This document shows, one piece after another, positions 50,229 to 59,628 of a DNA stretch of 64,000 nucleotides (positions are counted from its first letter, which is position 1; each line of letters begins with the position of its first letter). The notes beneath the pieces are model-generated. The model ran no database searches, was not told the DNA's origin, and was given only the letters and a program-made list of their open reading frames with translations. The translations under genes were made by a program, and so were the position numbers. Source of the stretch: Bacillus_BD oryzisoli (GTDB taxonomy: Bacteria; Bacillota; Bacilli; Bacillales; Cytobacillaceae); assembly GCF_036670025.1 (NCBI RefSeq), contig NZ_CP137640.1, positions 5,986,001-6,050,000 on the forward strand. Direction: 5' to 3'.

Positions 50229-51436
50229 TCTTTGACCTCGCTTTCTTTATACAGTAGCGATGGACCAGTCATACCAACTCGAAGGATCTTAAGCTCAACG
50301 TTAACTGAAATATCCGCTTCTGCAAAATAATGGTCCCAATCTTTTTTCACCTTTTTCCACTGCTGGGGATACTTTCTATGGACAGATTCCCCAAAACCAA
50401 AAATATCCAGCCCAAATTCCTTTTGCACTTTATTGATCGTTGCCAATACTTCTTCTTTTGTCTGTTTTTCCATGGCGTGTTTCACAAGCTGACTATTTTT
50501 TCTTTTATCAATATCCAGGTTGTTATTATTTTCTGTAATTAATCCTTCTCCGCTTAACTCAACAGTAAAGGTAATCTGACCTTTACTCATTTTTGGGATG
50601 ATTTTTCCTTTAATCTTAGTCAAAGCCATACTTGCATTACTTTCCCCACCCATTGAAACACTTATTTTCTTTTTCTTTAAATTTCCTGTCACCCAGAGAA
50701 AGTTCCGGTTATCGTTCATATTTAAATAACCGACTAATTTAAGATCAGGGTCAAACACAGCCAATCCTGCTAATGTTAAAATCGGTTTTGCTGCTGCTCC
50801 TTTAGCCTCTTTATTTCCATGTTGGAAATAATCAATTTCAATAGCGGGCATCGTAGGCCGAATCCCATCGCTGTTCGCGGCTCTAATAAAGTCTAAATAG
50901 GACTCATCTCCTCTTCCCCCTGCATGTTCATGGATCTTCAATGCTGCAACTGCCGGAGGACTCTCAAATGGATTGGACTGATTCAGCGCATTTAAAGCCG
51001 TATCCCCTTTTACTACAAAAGAATCTGTCCGAATACTAACATCCGAGCTTCTGCTATTTATATCTATTTCTTGTTTCAAACCATGTTTTGCAAATGCTTC
51101 TCCATAAAAAACCACCCGCCTCTGGCCAAAATAGGCTTCCCTTGAGAGCTTGTCTTGTTGATTTTCCAAGGCATCTTGTACATTTGTCCCCTTCGCCGAA
51201 ACCGTTACGTACGATTCACTTTTACCTCCACCACCGCTGCCCCCTCCGCTTTGCGACTGCATACTAGAAGGGATGGCTATTTGACCGCATATTTGAATGT
51301 CCTCTTCTTTTTCACCGGCATCCCAGCCTGTTGCAAGCCATATGGAACGATCATTCAGTTCCTTGCGATCCCAGCATCCCGTTGTGAGGATCATCTGGAT
51401 ACACAAAAACATACACACCATACTTCCCTTGCCCAT
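50225..51436 (-). CDS. Spore germinant receptor lipoprotein C (GerKC-like)
   Basis: This 403-residue lipoprotein has signal MGKGSMVCMFLCIQMIL and lipobox LTTGC (Cys21) followed by WDRKELND, the universal GerC start. The GerC domains include VSAKGTNVQDALENQQDKLSREAYFGQRRVV, SYLDFIRAANSDGIRPTMPAIE and the C-terminal KEEVLATINKVQKEFGLDIFGFGESVHRKYPQQWKKVKKDWDHYF pattern. A Gly/Ser-rich linker (SQSGGGSGGGGKSES) lies at ~61-75, an unusual feature. It sits between A and B subunits. Confidence 0.93.
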   Translation of the reverse strand: MGKGSMVCMFLCIQMILTTGCWDRKELNDRSIWLATGWDAGEKEEDIQICGQIAIPSSMQSQSGGGSGGGGKSESYVTVSAKGTNVQDALENQQDKLSREAYFGQRRVVFYGEAFAKHGLKQEIDINSRSSDVSIRTDSFVVKGDTALNALNQSNPFESPPAVAALKIHEHAGGRGDESYLDFIRAANSDGIRPTMPAIEIDYFQHGNKEAKGAAAKPILTLAGLAVFDPDLKLVGYLNMNDNRNFLWVTGNLKKKKISVSMGGESNASMALTKIKGKIIPKMSKGQITFTVELSGEGLITENNNNLDIDKRKNSQLVKHAMEKQTKEEVLATINKVQKEFGLDIFGFGESVHRKYPQQWKKVKKDWDHYFAEADISVNVELKILRVGMTGPSLLYKESEVKE

Positions 51437-51449
51437 TTACCTTTACTCC

Positions 51450-53018
51450 TTATTTTCGTTTTTGCCCTTTTGGAAAACGTATCTTATCCTTGCCTGCCAA
51501 AAAGGTAGGACGCTGATTTAAAGCCCATCTTGGAACTCTTATGATGACATCTTTTAGATCTTTGGGAATTTGCGGCGCTACAGGAGTGAAATAAGGAACG
51601 CCAAAAGAACGCAGGCACACCAAATGAATCGTTAAGGCAATAAAGCCGAGTACAATTCCATATAAGCCCAAGACCCCGGCTAAAATTAACATAATGAACC
51701 TTATCAATCTGATGGAGGTGCCAAAATTGTATCGAGGAATCGAAAACGATGCGATCCCTGTTGTTGCAACAACAATAACCATTGGAGCAGAAACAATCCC
51801 AGCCTGTACCGCAGCTTGACCGATAACCAGCGCTCCAACAATACTGACAGCAGACCCAATCGCTTTCGGAAGGCGGACACCCGCTTCACGCAAGCCTTCG
51901 AATACAAACTCCATCATCAATGCCTCAACAATCGCCGGAAACGGTACCCCCTCCCTGGCGGCAGCTACACTGAAAAGCAAGCTCGTTGGAATAAGTTTTG
52001 GATGAAAGGTTGAAAGCGCCACATAAAGAGATGGCAAAAAAAGAGAAATATTAAATAAAACATAACGAATAAAACGAATAAAAGTCGTATAGATAAAGCG
52101 CTCATAATAGTCATCCGCAGCCTGGAGTCCGCTCCAAAAAGTCATCGGAATCACAAGGGCAAAGGGAGTATTGTCCACGATAATTCCCACCCTCCCTTCC
52201 AGGAGATTAGCTATTAGAATATCCGGTCTTTCAGTATTTTGAATTTGTGGAAAGGGTGAATAAGGAACATCCTCAATAAATTCTTCCAGCATTTCTGACC
52301 CCATTAATGCATCAATTTGAATCCGGCCAATTCTCGATCGGACCTCCTCTAAAAGAGAATCAGCCGCAATTCCATCAATATAAGCCATCACGACATCTGT
52401 TTGTGACAGCTCTCCAATGGTGAAGGATTCAAATTTGAGCTTTGTACTGCGAATTCTTCTGCGTAAAAGGGTTGTATTAGTCCTTAAGGATTCTGTAAAC
52501 CCGTCTTTCGGACCGCGAATCGTGACCTCCGTTGCCGGCTCTTCAATTGCTCTTTTTTCATAGCCGGGCAATTCAGCAAGCATGGCATTTGCTTCACCCT
52601 CAATGACAACACCGATATTGGCTTTCAATATTCCATCCGCCAGCTCACCTAGCTTGGACACATTTTTTACTTGGGTGACCGCTATTAGGTGCTGTTCAAT
52701 GATCTTCCCTAATGAAGAAGTCTCCTCAACCCCTTGAGGCTTCCCTTCAAATATCATCGGCTTTAAAAAAACTTCATCAAGCAGGTTCGTATCAACAAGC
52801 CCGTCTATATAAATGAGTAAGATTTTGACTTTATCCATAACAAAGAAAGGCCGAATAACAAAATCTGAACAGTTTTCAAAAAGCTTTTTTAATTGCTGTT
52901 CCATATCCGATAGGTCTGAACCAATCGTGTCTTTCGTATTCACCTTCGATGGCAGAGATTCTGTTTTTTTCTTGAACAAATCCTGTAATGTTTTTCGTTT
53001 CCGGAATTGATGCATCAC
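51450..53018 (-). CDS. Spore germinant receptor subunit A (GerKA-like)
   Basis: This 522-residue A subunit has an N-terminal soluble region (~1-290), with KTKLKFESFTIGELSQTDVVMAYIDGIA, GRVGIIVDNTPFALVIPMTFWSGLQAADDYYERF, then five or so membrane segments (~305-460), with SLYVALSTFHPKLIPTSLLFSVAAAREGVPFPA, VSIVGALVIGQAAVQAGIVSAPM and VGVVVATTG-like IVVATTGIASFSIPRYN. It starts at GTG 53018 or ATG 53015 after AAAGGGG. The promoter is of sigma-G type. Confidence 0.94.
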   Translation of the reverse strand: MMHQFRKRKTLQDLFKKKTESLPSKVNTKDTIGSDLSDMEQQLKKLFENCSDFVIRPFFVMDKVKILLIYIDGLVDTNLLDEVFLKPMIFEGKPQGVEETSSLGKIIEQHLIAVTQVKNVSKLGELADGILKANIGVVIEGEANAMLAELPGYEKRAIEEPATEVTIRGPKDGFTESLRTNTTLLRRRIRSTKLKFESFTIGELSQTDVVMAYIDGIAADSLLEEVRSRIGRIQIDALMGSEMLEEFIEDVPYSPFPQIQNTERPDILIANLLEGRVGIIVDNTPFALVIPMTFWSGLQAADDYYERFIYTTFIRFIRYVLFNISLFLPSLYVALSTFHPKLIPTSLLFSVAAAREGVPFPAIVEALMMEFVFEGLREAGVRLPKAIGSAVSIVGALVIGQAAVQAGIVSAPMVIVVATTGIASFSIPRYNFGTSIRLIRFIMLILAGVLGLYGIVLGFIALTIHLVCLRSFGVPYFTPVAPQIPKDLKDVIIRVPRWALNQRPTFLAGKDKIRFPKGQKRK

Positions 53019-53045
53019 GAGTTTTCCCCTTTTTTCATATGGGTA

Positions 53046-53074
53046 TATTTTTCCAATACTGGAAGTTTGTATGC
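53046..53074 (-). promoter_or_regulatory. Sigma-G-type promoter of the ger operon
   Basis: On the minus strand GCATA (53070-53074), 15 bp, GGAAAAATA (53046-53054). The forespore consensus is GHATR and GGnnAnAnT, so one mismatch at the last -10 base. It lies ~28 bp upstream of the ger start. Confidence 0.55.
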
Positions 53075-53093
53075 ATACTTTGGGATAAACATT

Positions 53094-53139
53094 AAAAAAG
53101 AGGACAAACGCTCATGTTTGGAGCGTTGTCCTCTTTTTT
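53094..53139. terminator. Strong hairpin terminator before the ger operon
   Basis: AAAAAAGAGGACAAACGCTC pairs with GAGCG-TTGTCCTCTTTTTT. On either strand it is followed by T or A runs. It would end transcription from the small gene at 53254 upstream of the ger promoter. Confidence 0.8.
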
Positions 53140-53176
53140 CATTGGATGTCTTTTCCACAGGAAAGACGGGTGTAAA

Positions 53177-53210
53177 TGTCCATTTTCGGTGTCAGGCGCC
53201 CTTCATACAC
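53177..53210. repeat. Partial GGTGTCAGGCACC repeat
   Basis: TGTCCATTTTCGGTGTCAGG then CGCC is a single-arm copy of the palindromic repeat at 18564-18640. It lies between the terminator and the small gene. Confidence 0.5.
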
Positions 53211-53253
53211 CTTTATAAGGTACTGTATGTAGCACGACTTCCCTTACTTATTA

Positions 53254-53472
53254 TTATTCTGCTGATGAAGATGATGAAGTTTGAATCTGTGATTGAACTT
53301 GGCTAATCAGTGTTTGTACTTGCGCCACTTCATTTGATGCTTGCTTTAATGCTTCTGATGCAAGTGTAGTGTTAGCAGCTGATTGTTCAATTGCGGATGC
53401 AATCATATCCTTTGCTATTGAAGTTGCCGCTTCCGCTTGTTTAAGTTTGTTAGTGTCAATTTGAGTTGTCAT
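53254..53472 (-). CDS. Small Gln/Ala/Ser-rich helical protein
   Basis: This 72-residue frame starts at ATG 53472 (MTTQIDTNKLKQAEAAT), with a perfect AAGGAGGAAATCAA ribosome site. It has no cysteine or membrane segment, high Ala/Gln/Ser, a heptad-like pattern (LKQASNEVAQVQTLISQVQSQIQ) and a serine run at the end. I do not recognise it. Such small helical proteins upstream of spore genes are often spore coat or core components, but that is a guess. The gene stands alone between speB and the ger operon with its own terminator. Confidence 0.75.
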   Translation of the reverse strand: MTTQIDTNKLKQAEAATSIAKDMIASAIEQSAANTTLASEALKQASNEVAQVQTLISQVQSQIQTSSSSSAE

Positions 53473-53603
53473 TTGATTTCCTCCTTGTATTTGTTTAGTA
53501 CAAATATAGAATGCTACCAAATAATTGTTTTATCCTTGTTATTGATAGTAAAAATGTTCTTCGTATATTTCACATGTAATATCCTATTTAAAAAGCCAAA
53601 ATA

Positions 53604-53646
53604 AAAAAGAGAACGCCTATTACTCATAAATAATAGCCATTCTCCT
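53604..53646 (-). terminator. Terminator of speB
   Basis: GAGAA(C)G...CTATTA and TAATAG...TTCTC pair imperfectly, with TCTTTTTTATTT on the minus-strand side. It is ~20-60 bases past the speB stop. Confidence 0.5.
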
Positions 53647-53667
53647 TGATTGTTATTTTTATTAATC

Positions 53668-54540
53668 TTATTTTACAAATCCAAGCAGCATTTCACGAAG
53701 CAGCTTACTTGCTGTATTCGCTGTTTGCTCGGAATGATCATAAATCGGGGCCACTTCTACAAGGTCTGCTCCCACTACACGTACATCAGAATGCGCAATT
53801 TCATGAATGGATGCCAATAATTCTCTTGACGTAATGCCGCCCGCATCAACCGTACCTGTTCCAGGTGCATGAGCCGGGTCCAATACATCGATGTCAATCG
53901 TTACATATACAGGGCGCCCAGCAAGCGTCGGCAGAATTTCTTGTAGCGGCTTGTGGACGTCAAATTTGAACAGATGCATACCGACTTCCTTTGCCCATTC
54001 AAATTCCTCCTTCATGCCGGAACGAATTCCAAAAGAATAAACGTTTGTCGGACCAATTAGCTCTGCAGCCTTCCTAATCGGCGTTGAGTGAGACAACGGC
54101 TCGCCCTCATAATTCTCGCGCAGGTCGGTATGCGCATCCATATGAATAATCGCTAAATCCGGATATTTTTTATACATTGCTTTAATGACCGGCCAACTTA
54201 CAAGATGCTCACCGCCCATTCCTAACGGAAATTTGCCGTCAGCCAGCAGATCGTCAAGGTAATCCTCAATTAAATCAAGGCTCTTTTGCGCATTCCCAAA
54301 CGGCAGCGGGATATCGCCTGCATCGAAGTATTTAATTTCATCTAATTCCCGGTCCAGATACGGGCTGTATTCCTCAATTCCGATCGACACCTCGCGAATA
54401 CGGGCAGGACCGAAACGAGAGCCCGGACGATAGCTGACCGTCCAGTCCATCGGCATGCCGTAAATCACAACCTGACTTTCTTCATAGTTTGGATGACTTT
54501 TAATAAACACATTGCCTGAATAGGCTTCATCAAAACGCAT
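53668..54540 (-). CDS. speB: Agmatinase
   Basis: SpeB hydrolyses agmatine to putrescine and urea. The 290 residues of this ureohydrolase have two-manganese ligands in GMGGEHLVSWP, HMDAHTDLRENY and TIDIDVLDPAHAPGTG, and the end VGADLVEVAPIYDHSEQTA. It follows speE by 60 bases on the same strand, and the two together turn agmatine into spermidine. This pair lies beside pbpG as in B. subtilis (ywhG, ywhF, ywhE). Confidence 0.97.
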   Translation of the reverse strand: MRFDEAYSGNVFIKSHPNYEESQVVIYGMPMDWTVSYRPGSRFGPARIREVSIGIEEYSPYLDRELDEIKYFDAGDIPLPFGNAQKSLDLIEDYLDDLLADGKFPLGMGGEHLVSWPVIKAMYKKYPDLAIIHMDAHTDLRENYEGEPLSHSTPIRKAAELIGPTNVYSFGIRSGMKEEFEWAKEVGMHLFKFDVHKPLQEILPTLAGRPVYVTIDIDVLDPAHAPGTGTVDAGGITSRELLASIHEIAHSDVRVVGADLVEVAPIYDHSEQTANTASKLLREMLLGFVK

Positions 54541-54600
54541 CGTAACTCCCCCTTTATTCTGTTGTACTGTTTTGACGTAACAGTACCTTTTCCTGTAAAA

Positions 54601-55428
54601 TTACTCTACCAAATCTCTTACAAACTTAGGCAGAACAAACGCTGCTTTATGTAATTCTTTTGTATAGTACTTCGTTTCAATCTCATGAAAATGATCGTCG
54701 CTTATTTCAAGCGGATCGTATTTTTTTGACCCGAGTGTAAAGGCCCACATCCCGCTTGGATACGTCGGAATATTGGCCGTGTATAGCCTTGTAATCGGGA
54801 AGATTTCTTTTACATCCCTTTGCACGCTGCGGATTAAATCACTCTTAAACCAAGGGTTGTCCGATTGCGCAACAAAGATGCCGTCTTCCTTCAGCGCCTT
54901 GGAAATTCCGGCATAAAATCCCTTTGTAAAAAGATTGACTGCAGGACCAACCGGCTCTGTCGAATCCACCATGATCACGTCATAGTCATTGTCGCTTTCG
55001 GCAATATGCATAAAGCCGTCGCCTACTTTTACCTCAACGCGCTCATCATCGAGCTTTCCGGCGATTTCCGGCAGATACTTTTTTGAATACTCGATCACCT
55101 TGCCGTCGATATCAACGAGCGTTGCCTTTTTCACACTTGGATGCTTCAGCACCTCACGAATCACTCCGCCGTCACCGCCGCCAACGACCAATACATTTTC
55201 CGGATTCGGATGGGTAAACAAAGGAATATGTGCGACCATTTCATGGTAGACAAACTCATCCCTGACAGACGTCATGACCATGTCATCAAGCAAGAGCATG
55301 TTTCCCCATTCTTCGGTTTCTACCATGTCCAGTTTTTGAAACTCAGTTTGCTCTGTATGTAAGGTACGATTGATTTTCATCGTAATCCCAAAGTTCTCTG
55401 TCTGCTTCTCAGTAAACCAAATTCCCAT
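54601..55428 (-). CDS. speE: Spermidine synthase
   Basis: SpeE joins aminopropyl from decarboxylated SAM to putrescine. From ATG 55428 (MGIWFTEKQTENFGITMKI), preceded by GAAGGGATG, it has 275 residues. The family motifs are LLLDDMVMTSVRDEFVYHEMVAHIPL, VLVVGGGDGGVIREVLKH (SAM loop), VDIDGKVIEYSKKYLPEIAG and DVIMVDSTEPVGPA. The frame's 19 extra codons upstream have no site. It is the first gene of speE-speB. Confidence 0.97.
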   Translation of the reverse strand: MGIWFTEKQTENFGITMKINRTLHTEQTEFQKLDMVETEEWGNMLLLDDMVMTSVRDEFVYHEMVAHIPLFTHPNPENVLVVGGGDGGVIREVLKHPSVKKATLVDIDGKVIEYSKKYLPEIAGKLDDERVEVKVGDGFMHIAESDNDYDVIMVDSTEPVGPAVNLFTKGFYAGISKALKEDGIFVAQSDNPWFKSDLIRSVQRDVKEIFPITRLYTANIPTYPSGMWAFTLGSKKYDPLEISDDHFHEIETKYYTKELHKAAFVLPKFVRDLVE

Positions 55429-55707
55429 TGTATTCATCCCTTCATTTGGATTGAAAACAAGTGCCTGGCACCTGTAATGTCTCATCAGTCTTCCTTATGT
55501 TACCCAGTCCCTTTAAATGCAAACAAAAAAAATTATAGAGTATTGCGCAGGAAATAAAAAGAAAAATATTCTCAATTACCCAGATTATGTTTAAAATCCC
55601 ACTTATTTTTCAATACTAATAATATCTTTATTTTTGATTAGATAAGAGAAGATTTGTGCTGAGCAAATGCTAGAATTCTCCGCATTTCTGTTAGGAGGTG
55701 AAATACT

Positions 55708-57792
55708 ATGGAACTTATGACAGACCAACGATTTCGAAAAACGATTAAATATTTACGGGCCTTATTCTTTCTTTGTTTTATTCTTGCTTGTATAATGACT
55801 CTTTTTATCATTGGAATTATCATGTACGCGAAAATCCTTGGTCCTCCGCCGCTCTCAGTGCCGCAGTCAACACTGTACTATGACGACAATGGGACGGTGA
55901 TTGGGGAAAGCAACAACGGGCAAAAGCGGTACTGGGTGAATTTTAACGATATCAGCCCGCATCTTGTGGATGCGACGCTTGCGATTGAGGACCGGAATTA
56001 TTATGAGCATCACGGCTTTGACTATAAACGTATTGCCGGTGCTGCCCTCGCTGATATTAAAGCGATGGCAAAGGTGCAGGGGGCGAGCACGATCAGCCAG
56101 CAGTATGCCCGCAACCTCTATCTTGAGCATGACAAAACGTGGCAGAGGAAGTTGCATGAAGCCTTTTATACGATCCGTTTGGAAATGAACTATACAAAGG
56201 AACAAATTTTAGAAGGCTACTTGAATACGATCTATTACGGACATGGGGCATACGGCGCCCAGGCTGCAAGCCAGTTTTACTTTGGCAAGGATGCATCCGA
56301 GCTGACCTTGGCTGAGGCCTCGATGCTGGCGGGAATCCCGAAAGGACCGAGTATTTACTCGCCGCTGGCCTCACTTGAAAAGGCGAAAGAACGTCAGGGA
56401 GTTATTTTATCAGCGATGCAGGGAAATCATTTAATTGATGAAAAAGCAGCGCAAAAAGCGAAGCAGGAGGAGCTCGAGATTGTCGGCAAACACCCGCACA
56501 CACAGCTTGTGACAGCTCCCTATTTCCAGGATGCCGTGCACCAGGAGCTAACGGATGTGTTGAAGCTCGATGAAAGAACGATTGAGCTCGGCGGGTTAAA
56601 GGTCTACACAACCCTTGATCTTGATCAGCAAAAAATTGCCGAGGAAACTATTGCAAAGCAAATCTCTGAGGATTCCGATATTCAGATCGGCTTTGTAGCG
56701 ATGAATCCGAAAAACGGCTACGTCAAGGCGATGGTCGGCGGCCGGGATTATGAAGAAAGCCCTTATAACCGCGTTACCCAGGCAGAGCGCCAGCCAGGTT
56801 CGACGATCAAGCCGCTCCTTTATTACGCAGCGCTCGAGCAGGGCTTTACGCCGGCGTCAACGATGCGCAGTGAGCTGACAACCTTCAAATTTGATGATGG
56901 CCGGGCCGAGTACACACCGCATAATTTTAACAACAAATATGCTGAAGAGGATCTGACCATGACTCAAGCATTGGCATTATCGGACAATGTATATGCTGTG
57001 AAAACGCATCTGTTCCTTGGCGAAGAGACATTGGTAGAAACAGCGAAACGCTTTGGGATTACCTCCGATATGGCAAAGGTCCCTTCCCTCGCCCTTGGCA
57101 CATCTGGCGTGCGTGTGATTGAAATGGCCAATGCCTACAGTATGTTTGCCAACGGCGGGAAGAAGGTCACTCCGGTGATGATCAAAAAGGTTGAGAATCA
57201 TAAAGGTGAGGTTATTTACGAGCATGACCCCGAGCCTGAAGCAGCGCTGCGGTCAGACTTAGCGTTTGTGATGACACATATGATGACGGGAATGTTTGAT
57301 AAAAAATTAAACGGCTATGCCAGTGTCACCGGTAGTAACATTATCAATGACATGACGCGCACCTATGCCGGCAAGTCCGGTTCAACCAACACAGACAGCT
57401 GGATGATCGGATATTCGCCGCAGCTTGTCTCAGCGGTTTGGACCGGCTATGACGACAGCCGGCCGATTGAAGGCAGACTGGATCAAATGTATGCCAAAAA
57501 TGTTTGGATTCAGTTCATGGAAGAGGCGCTCGAAGGAACGCCGGAAAAATCATTTAAAGCCCCAAAAGGCACGGTCGGGGTCTATCTAGATCCTGAAAAT
57601 GGGAAGCTGGCTACAAAAGAATGTCCGGTAAGGCGGTACACCTACTTTGCGGCCGGCACCGAGCCAACTGAATATTGTACAGAACACCTGCTAGAGCATG
57701 AGGAAGGGGCTCCAAAAGGGAAAAAGAATAAGCATCATGAGGAACATGAAGATCGTGTTCCATGGTATAAAAGAGTGATGCCGTGGTCGTAG
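55708..57792 (+). CDS. pbpG: Class A penicillin-binding protein (PbpG/YwhE)
   Basis: This 694-residue bifunctional peptidoglycan synthase has a membrane anchor (~20-45), a glycosyltransferase 51 domain (~65-245) with catalytic Glu in AIEDRNYYEHHGFD, GASTISQQYARNLYL and YLNTIYYGHGAYGAQAAS, then a transpeptidase domain (~320-620) with active Ser in PGSTIKPL, SDN in ALSDNVYAVK and KSG in AGKSGSTNTDSWM. The C-terminal end is short and charged. B. subtilis pbpG is a forespore gene. A very strong site (TAGGAGGTG) precedes ATG 55708. Confidence 0.95.
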   Translation: MELMTDQRFRKTIKYLRALFFLCFILACIMTLFIIGIIMYAKILGPPPLSVPQSTLYYDDNGTVIGESNNGQKRYWVNFNDISPHLVDATLAIEDRNYYEHHGFDYKRIAGAALADIKAMAKVQGASTISQQYARNLYLEHDKTWQRKLHEAFYTIRLEMNYTKEQILEGYLNTIYYGHGAYGAQAASQFYFGKDASELTLAEASMLAGIPKGPSIYSPLASLEKAKERQGVILSAMQGNHLIDEKAAQKAKQEELEIVGKHPHTQLVTAPYFQDAVHQELTDVLKLDERTIELGGLKVYTTLDLDQQKIAEETIAKQISEDSDIQIGFVAMNPKNGYVKAMVGGRDYEESPYNRVTQAERQPGSTIKPLLYYAALEQGFTPASTMRSELTTFKFDDGRAEYTPHNFNNKYAEEDLTMTQALALSDNVYAVKTHLFLGEETLVETAKRFGITSDMAKVPSLALGTSGVRVIEMANAYSMFANGGKKVTPVMIKKVENHKGEVIYEHDPEPEAALRSDLAFVMTHMMTGMFDKKLNGYASVTGSNIINDMTRTYAGKSGSTNTDSWMIGYSPQLVSAVWTGYDDSRPIEGRLDQMYAKNVWIQFMEEALEGTPEKSFKAPKGTVGVYLDPENGKLATKECPVRRYTYFAAGTEPTEYCTEHLLEHEEGAPKGKKNKHHEEHEDRVPWYKRVMPWS

Positions 57793-57798
57793 TTATGG

Positions 57799-57829
57799 CT
57801 GCATGCAGATGGTTGCATGCAGTTTTTTT
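57799..57829 (+). terminator. Terminator of pbpG
   Basis: CTGCATGCA (57799-57807) and TGCATGCAG (57814-57822) followed by seven T. Further on, GGTCACTAT/ATAGTGACC forms another hairpin near 57930-57957. There is no gene in 57793-58035. Confidence 0.85.
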
Positions 57830-58007
57830 ATTGCCGTTTTTCTGGTTAGGTTTTTGATTAAGCATTGTTTTGTCCCCTGCTTGTTTTGTTCATCAAAGCA
57901 CCCCACTCATTGAAAGGTTTATAGTTTTGGTCACTATCAACCCTTTATAGTGACCGTCTGCCTGTTTCTCCCCCGTTCAGGGGCAACTATCAACCTGCTG
58001 GCACAAA

Positions 58008-58036
58008 CAAAAAAAGCTTAGGGTCTCCCCTAAGCT
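58008..58036 (-). terminator. Terminator of ywhD
   Basis: AGCTTAGGG (58015-58023) and CCCTAAGCT (58028-58036), with TTTTTTTG following on the minus strand. It overlaps the ywhD stop. Confidence 0.8.
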
Positions 58037-58545
58037 CAAGCTCCTAAATCATCTTTCAACTGCTGTGCCGACCGTTCCCACATGCCTGCATCATGATTCT
58101 GCAGAAACTCACGCAGTATAACCTTTGATTTTTCATCCATATGGTCCACAATAATATGACGCTTAATTGATTTATCCATACGGTTCACATGCTCCGGCAG
58201 CGACTTATAGCCTCTGCGAATCTCGCGGTCGACGGTCATCTCGCACGCGGTCACACCGGCATAATGAGGCCCCCTCTCGTCACGGTCAACCGTCACCCAT
58301 ACCAGCCAATAAGGCTTGCCGTTTGGAACCTCGTCTTTATTCGGTAAAAACTTAATCCCTTTTTCCGCCGCACTTCTTGCATGCATGGCGCCGATATCGA
58401 TGACCGCCTCGCCTTCCTCGACATCAATAATAACTGGCGACACATTATCAAGACTCAACGCGCCTTTGCCAAACCCCTTATGTCCATCAAGCGGTTCATT
58501 TTTAATAATATTAAACTCAAGCTTCTTTTTCTTTTTTTCTTCCAT
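58036..58545 (-). CDS. ywhD: YwhD family protein
   Basis: This 169-residue soluble protein of a Bacillus-specific family has no known function. The N-terminal lysine run MEEKKKKKLEFNIIKNEPLDGHKGFGKGALSLDNVSPV, the GKPYWLVWVTVDRDERGPHYAGV strand pair and the C-terminal KSKVILREFLQNHDAGMWERSAQQL fit YwhD. It follows ywhC by 24 bases, so they form an operon. Confidence 0.9.
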   Translation of the reverse strand: MEEKKKKKLEFNIIKNEPLDGHKGFGKGALSLDNVSPVIIDVEEGEAVIDIGAMHARSAAEKGIKFLPNKDEVPNGKPYWLVWVTVDRDERGPHYAGVTACEMTVDREIRRGYKSLPEHVNRMDKSIKRHIIVDHMDEKSKVILREFLQNHDAGMWERSAQQLKDDLGA

Positions 58546-58569
58546 TTATAAAAATCCCCTTTCAGTCTT

Positions 58570-59238
58570 TTAAAAAAACCAACTATAAATAAATTCATTC
58601 AACCCATTTACGAGCCATGGCAGGACGGTGCCGAAGATTGGCTGGATTGTGTAGCGGTCAAGCGGTGTGATGACTAGGATGAGAAAAATCAGCATTCCAT
58701 ACTGTTCAAACTGCGTCATTTTTGCCCGCACGTCGGTCGGTGCTAAGTCCTCAATGATGCGGTAGCCGTCAAGCGGCGGCAGCGGCAGCAGATTGAAAAT
58801 AAACAGGACAGCATTCAGCTGAATAAAAATATCAAGAAAATCCGGAACAAATGACGGTAAGCCTGCGGCCAGCCCTGAGGCCACTAGTGCATACCAAATA
58901 ATAAATCCAAGGCAAACCATAATCAAATTGCTCAGCGGCCCTGCAAAGGAAACGGTGATGCCAGCAATGCGCGGCTTTTTAAAGAAATAGCGGTTGACCG
59001 GTACAGGGCGCGCCCAGCCGAATCCAGCAATAAAAATTAAAATTGTCCCGATTGGGTCTAAATGCGAAGCCGGGTTTAAGGTTAATCTCCCCTGCTTTTT
59101 CGCCGTATCATCACCAAATCTCCAGGCGGTAAAAGCATGTGCAAATTCATGGACGGAAAATGCAATAATCAGTGTTAACGCGACATAAGGAATTTTTTCT
59201 AACGGGTATGCCAAAAATTGCGAAAATGAGGATTCCAA
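58570..59238 (-). CDS. ywhC: Site-2-protease-family membrane metalloprotease (YwhC)
   Basis: This 222-residue rhomboid-independent M50 protease has about five membrane segments. The zinc motif is HEFAHAF (~30-36) within SVHEFAHAFTAWRFGD; the third ligand Asp is in LLPLPPLDGYRI (~152). NPASHLDPIGTILIF is also typical. The family cleaves membrane proteins inside the bilayer. There is no PDZ domain, so it is of the short group. Substrate unknown. Confidence 0.92.
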   Translation of the reverse strand: MESSFSQFLAYPLEKIPYVALTLIIAFSVHEFAHAFTAWRFGDDTAKKQGRLTLNPASHLDPIGTILIFIAGFGWARPVPVNRYFFKKPRIAGITVSFAGPLSNLIMVCLGFIIWYALVASGLAAGLPSFVPDFLDIFIQLNAVLFIFNLLPLPPLDGYRIIEDLAPTDVRAKMTQFEQYGMLIFLILVITPLDRYTIQPIFGTVLPWLVNGLNEFIYSWFF

Positions 59239-59422
59239 TCGGCAAAACTCCTTTTTTAGCTCTTTGAATAAAAGTATACATGATTACCGTGCTAAAGTGA
59301 AAAATGATGCCACCACATCCGCCAACAAAAGGAAAATAAATCAGATAACTTGTGGTACACTAGGTAACAGGTGAATTCCACCAATTGGAATACATACAAA
59401 CCCAGCGAAGGAGGCTGACGAC

Positions 59423-59605
59423 ATGCCATATGTAACAGTTAAAATGTTTGAAGGCAGAACAGACGAACAAAAAAAGGCACTCTGTGAAAAAGTAACAGAT
59501 GCTGTTATTGAAACTACAGGTGCCTCAAGAGAAAGTGTCGTTGTTTTCATTGAGGAAATGACGAAAGATAATTATTCAGTTGCCGGTAAACGCTTAATCG
59601 ACTGA
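59423..59605 (+). CDS. ywhB: 4-oxalocrotonate tautomerase family protein (YwhB)
   Basis: This 60-residue tautomerase subunit has catalytic Pro next to the start Met (MPYVTVKMFEGRT), Arg at ~12 and Arg ~36 in TGASRESVVVFIEEM; hexamers form from such chains. In vitro it tautomerises 2-hydroxymuconate; the physiological role in Bacillus is unknown. AAGGAGGCTGACGAC precedes ATG 59423. Divergent from ywhC. Confidence 0.95.
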   Translation: MPYVTVKMFEGRTDEQKKALCEKVTDAVIETTGASRESVVVFIEEMTKDNYSVAGKRLID

Positions 59606-59628
59606 TCTTTCCCGCATCTGCCCCAGCG

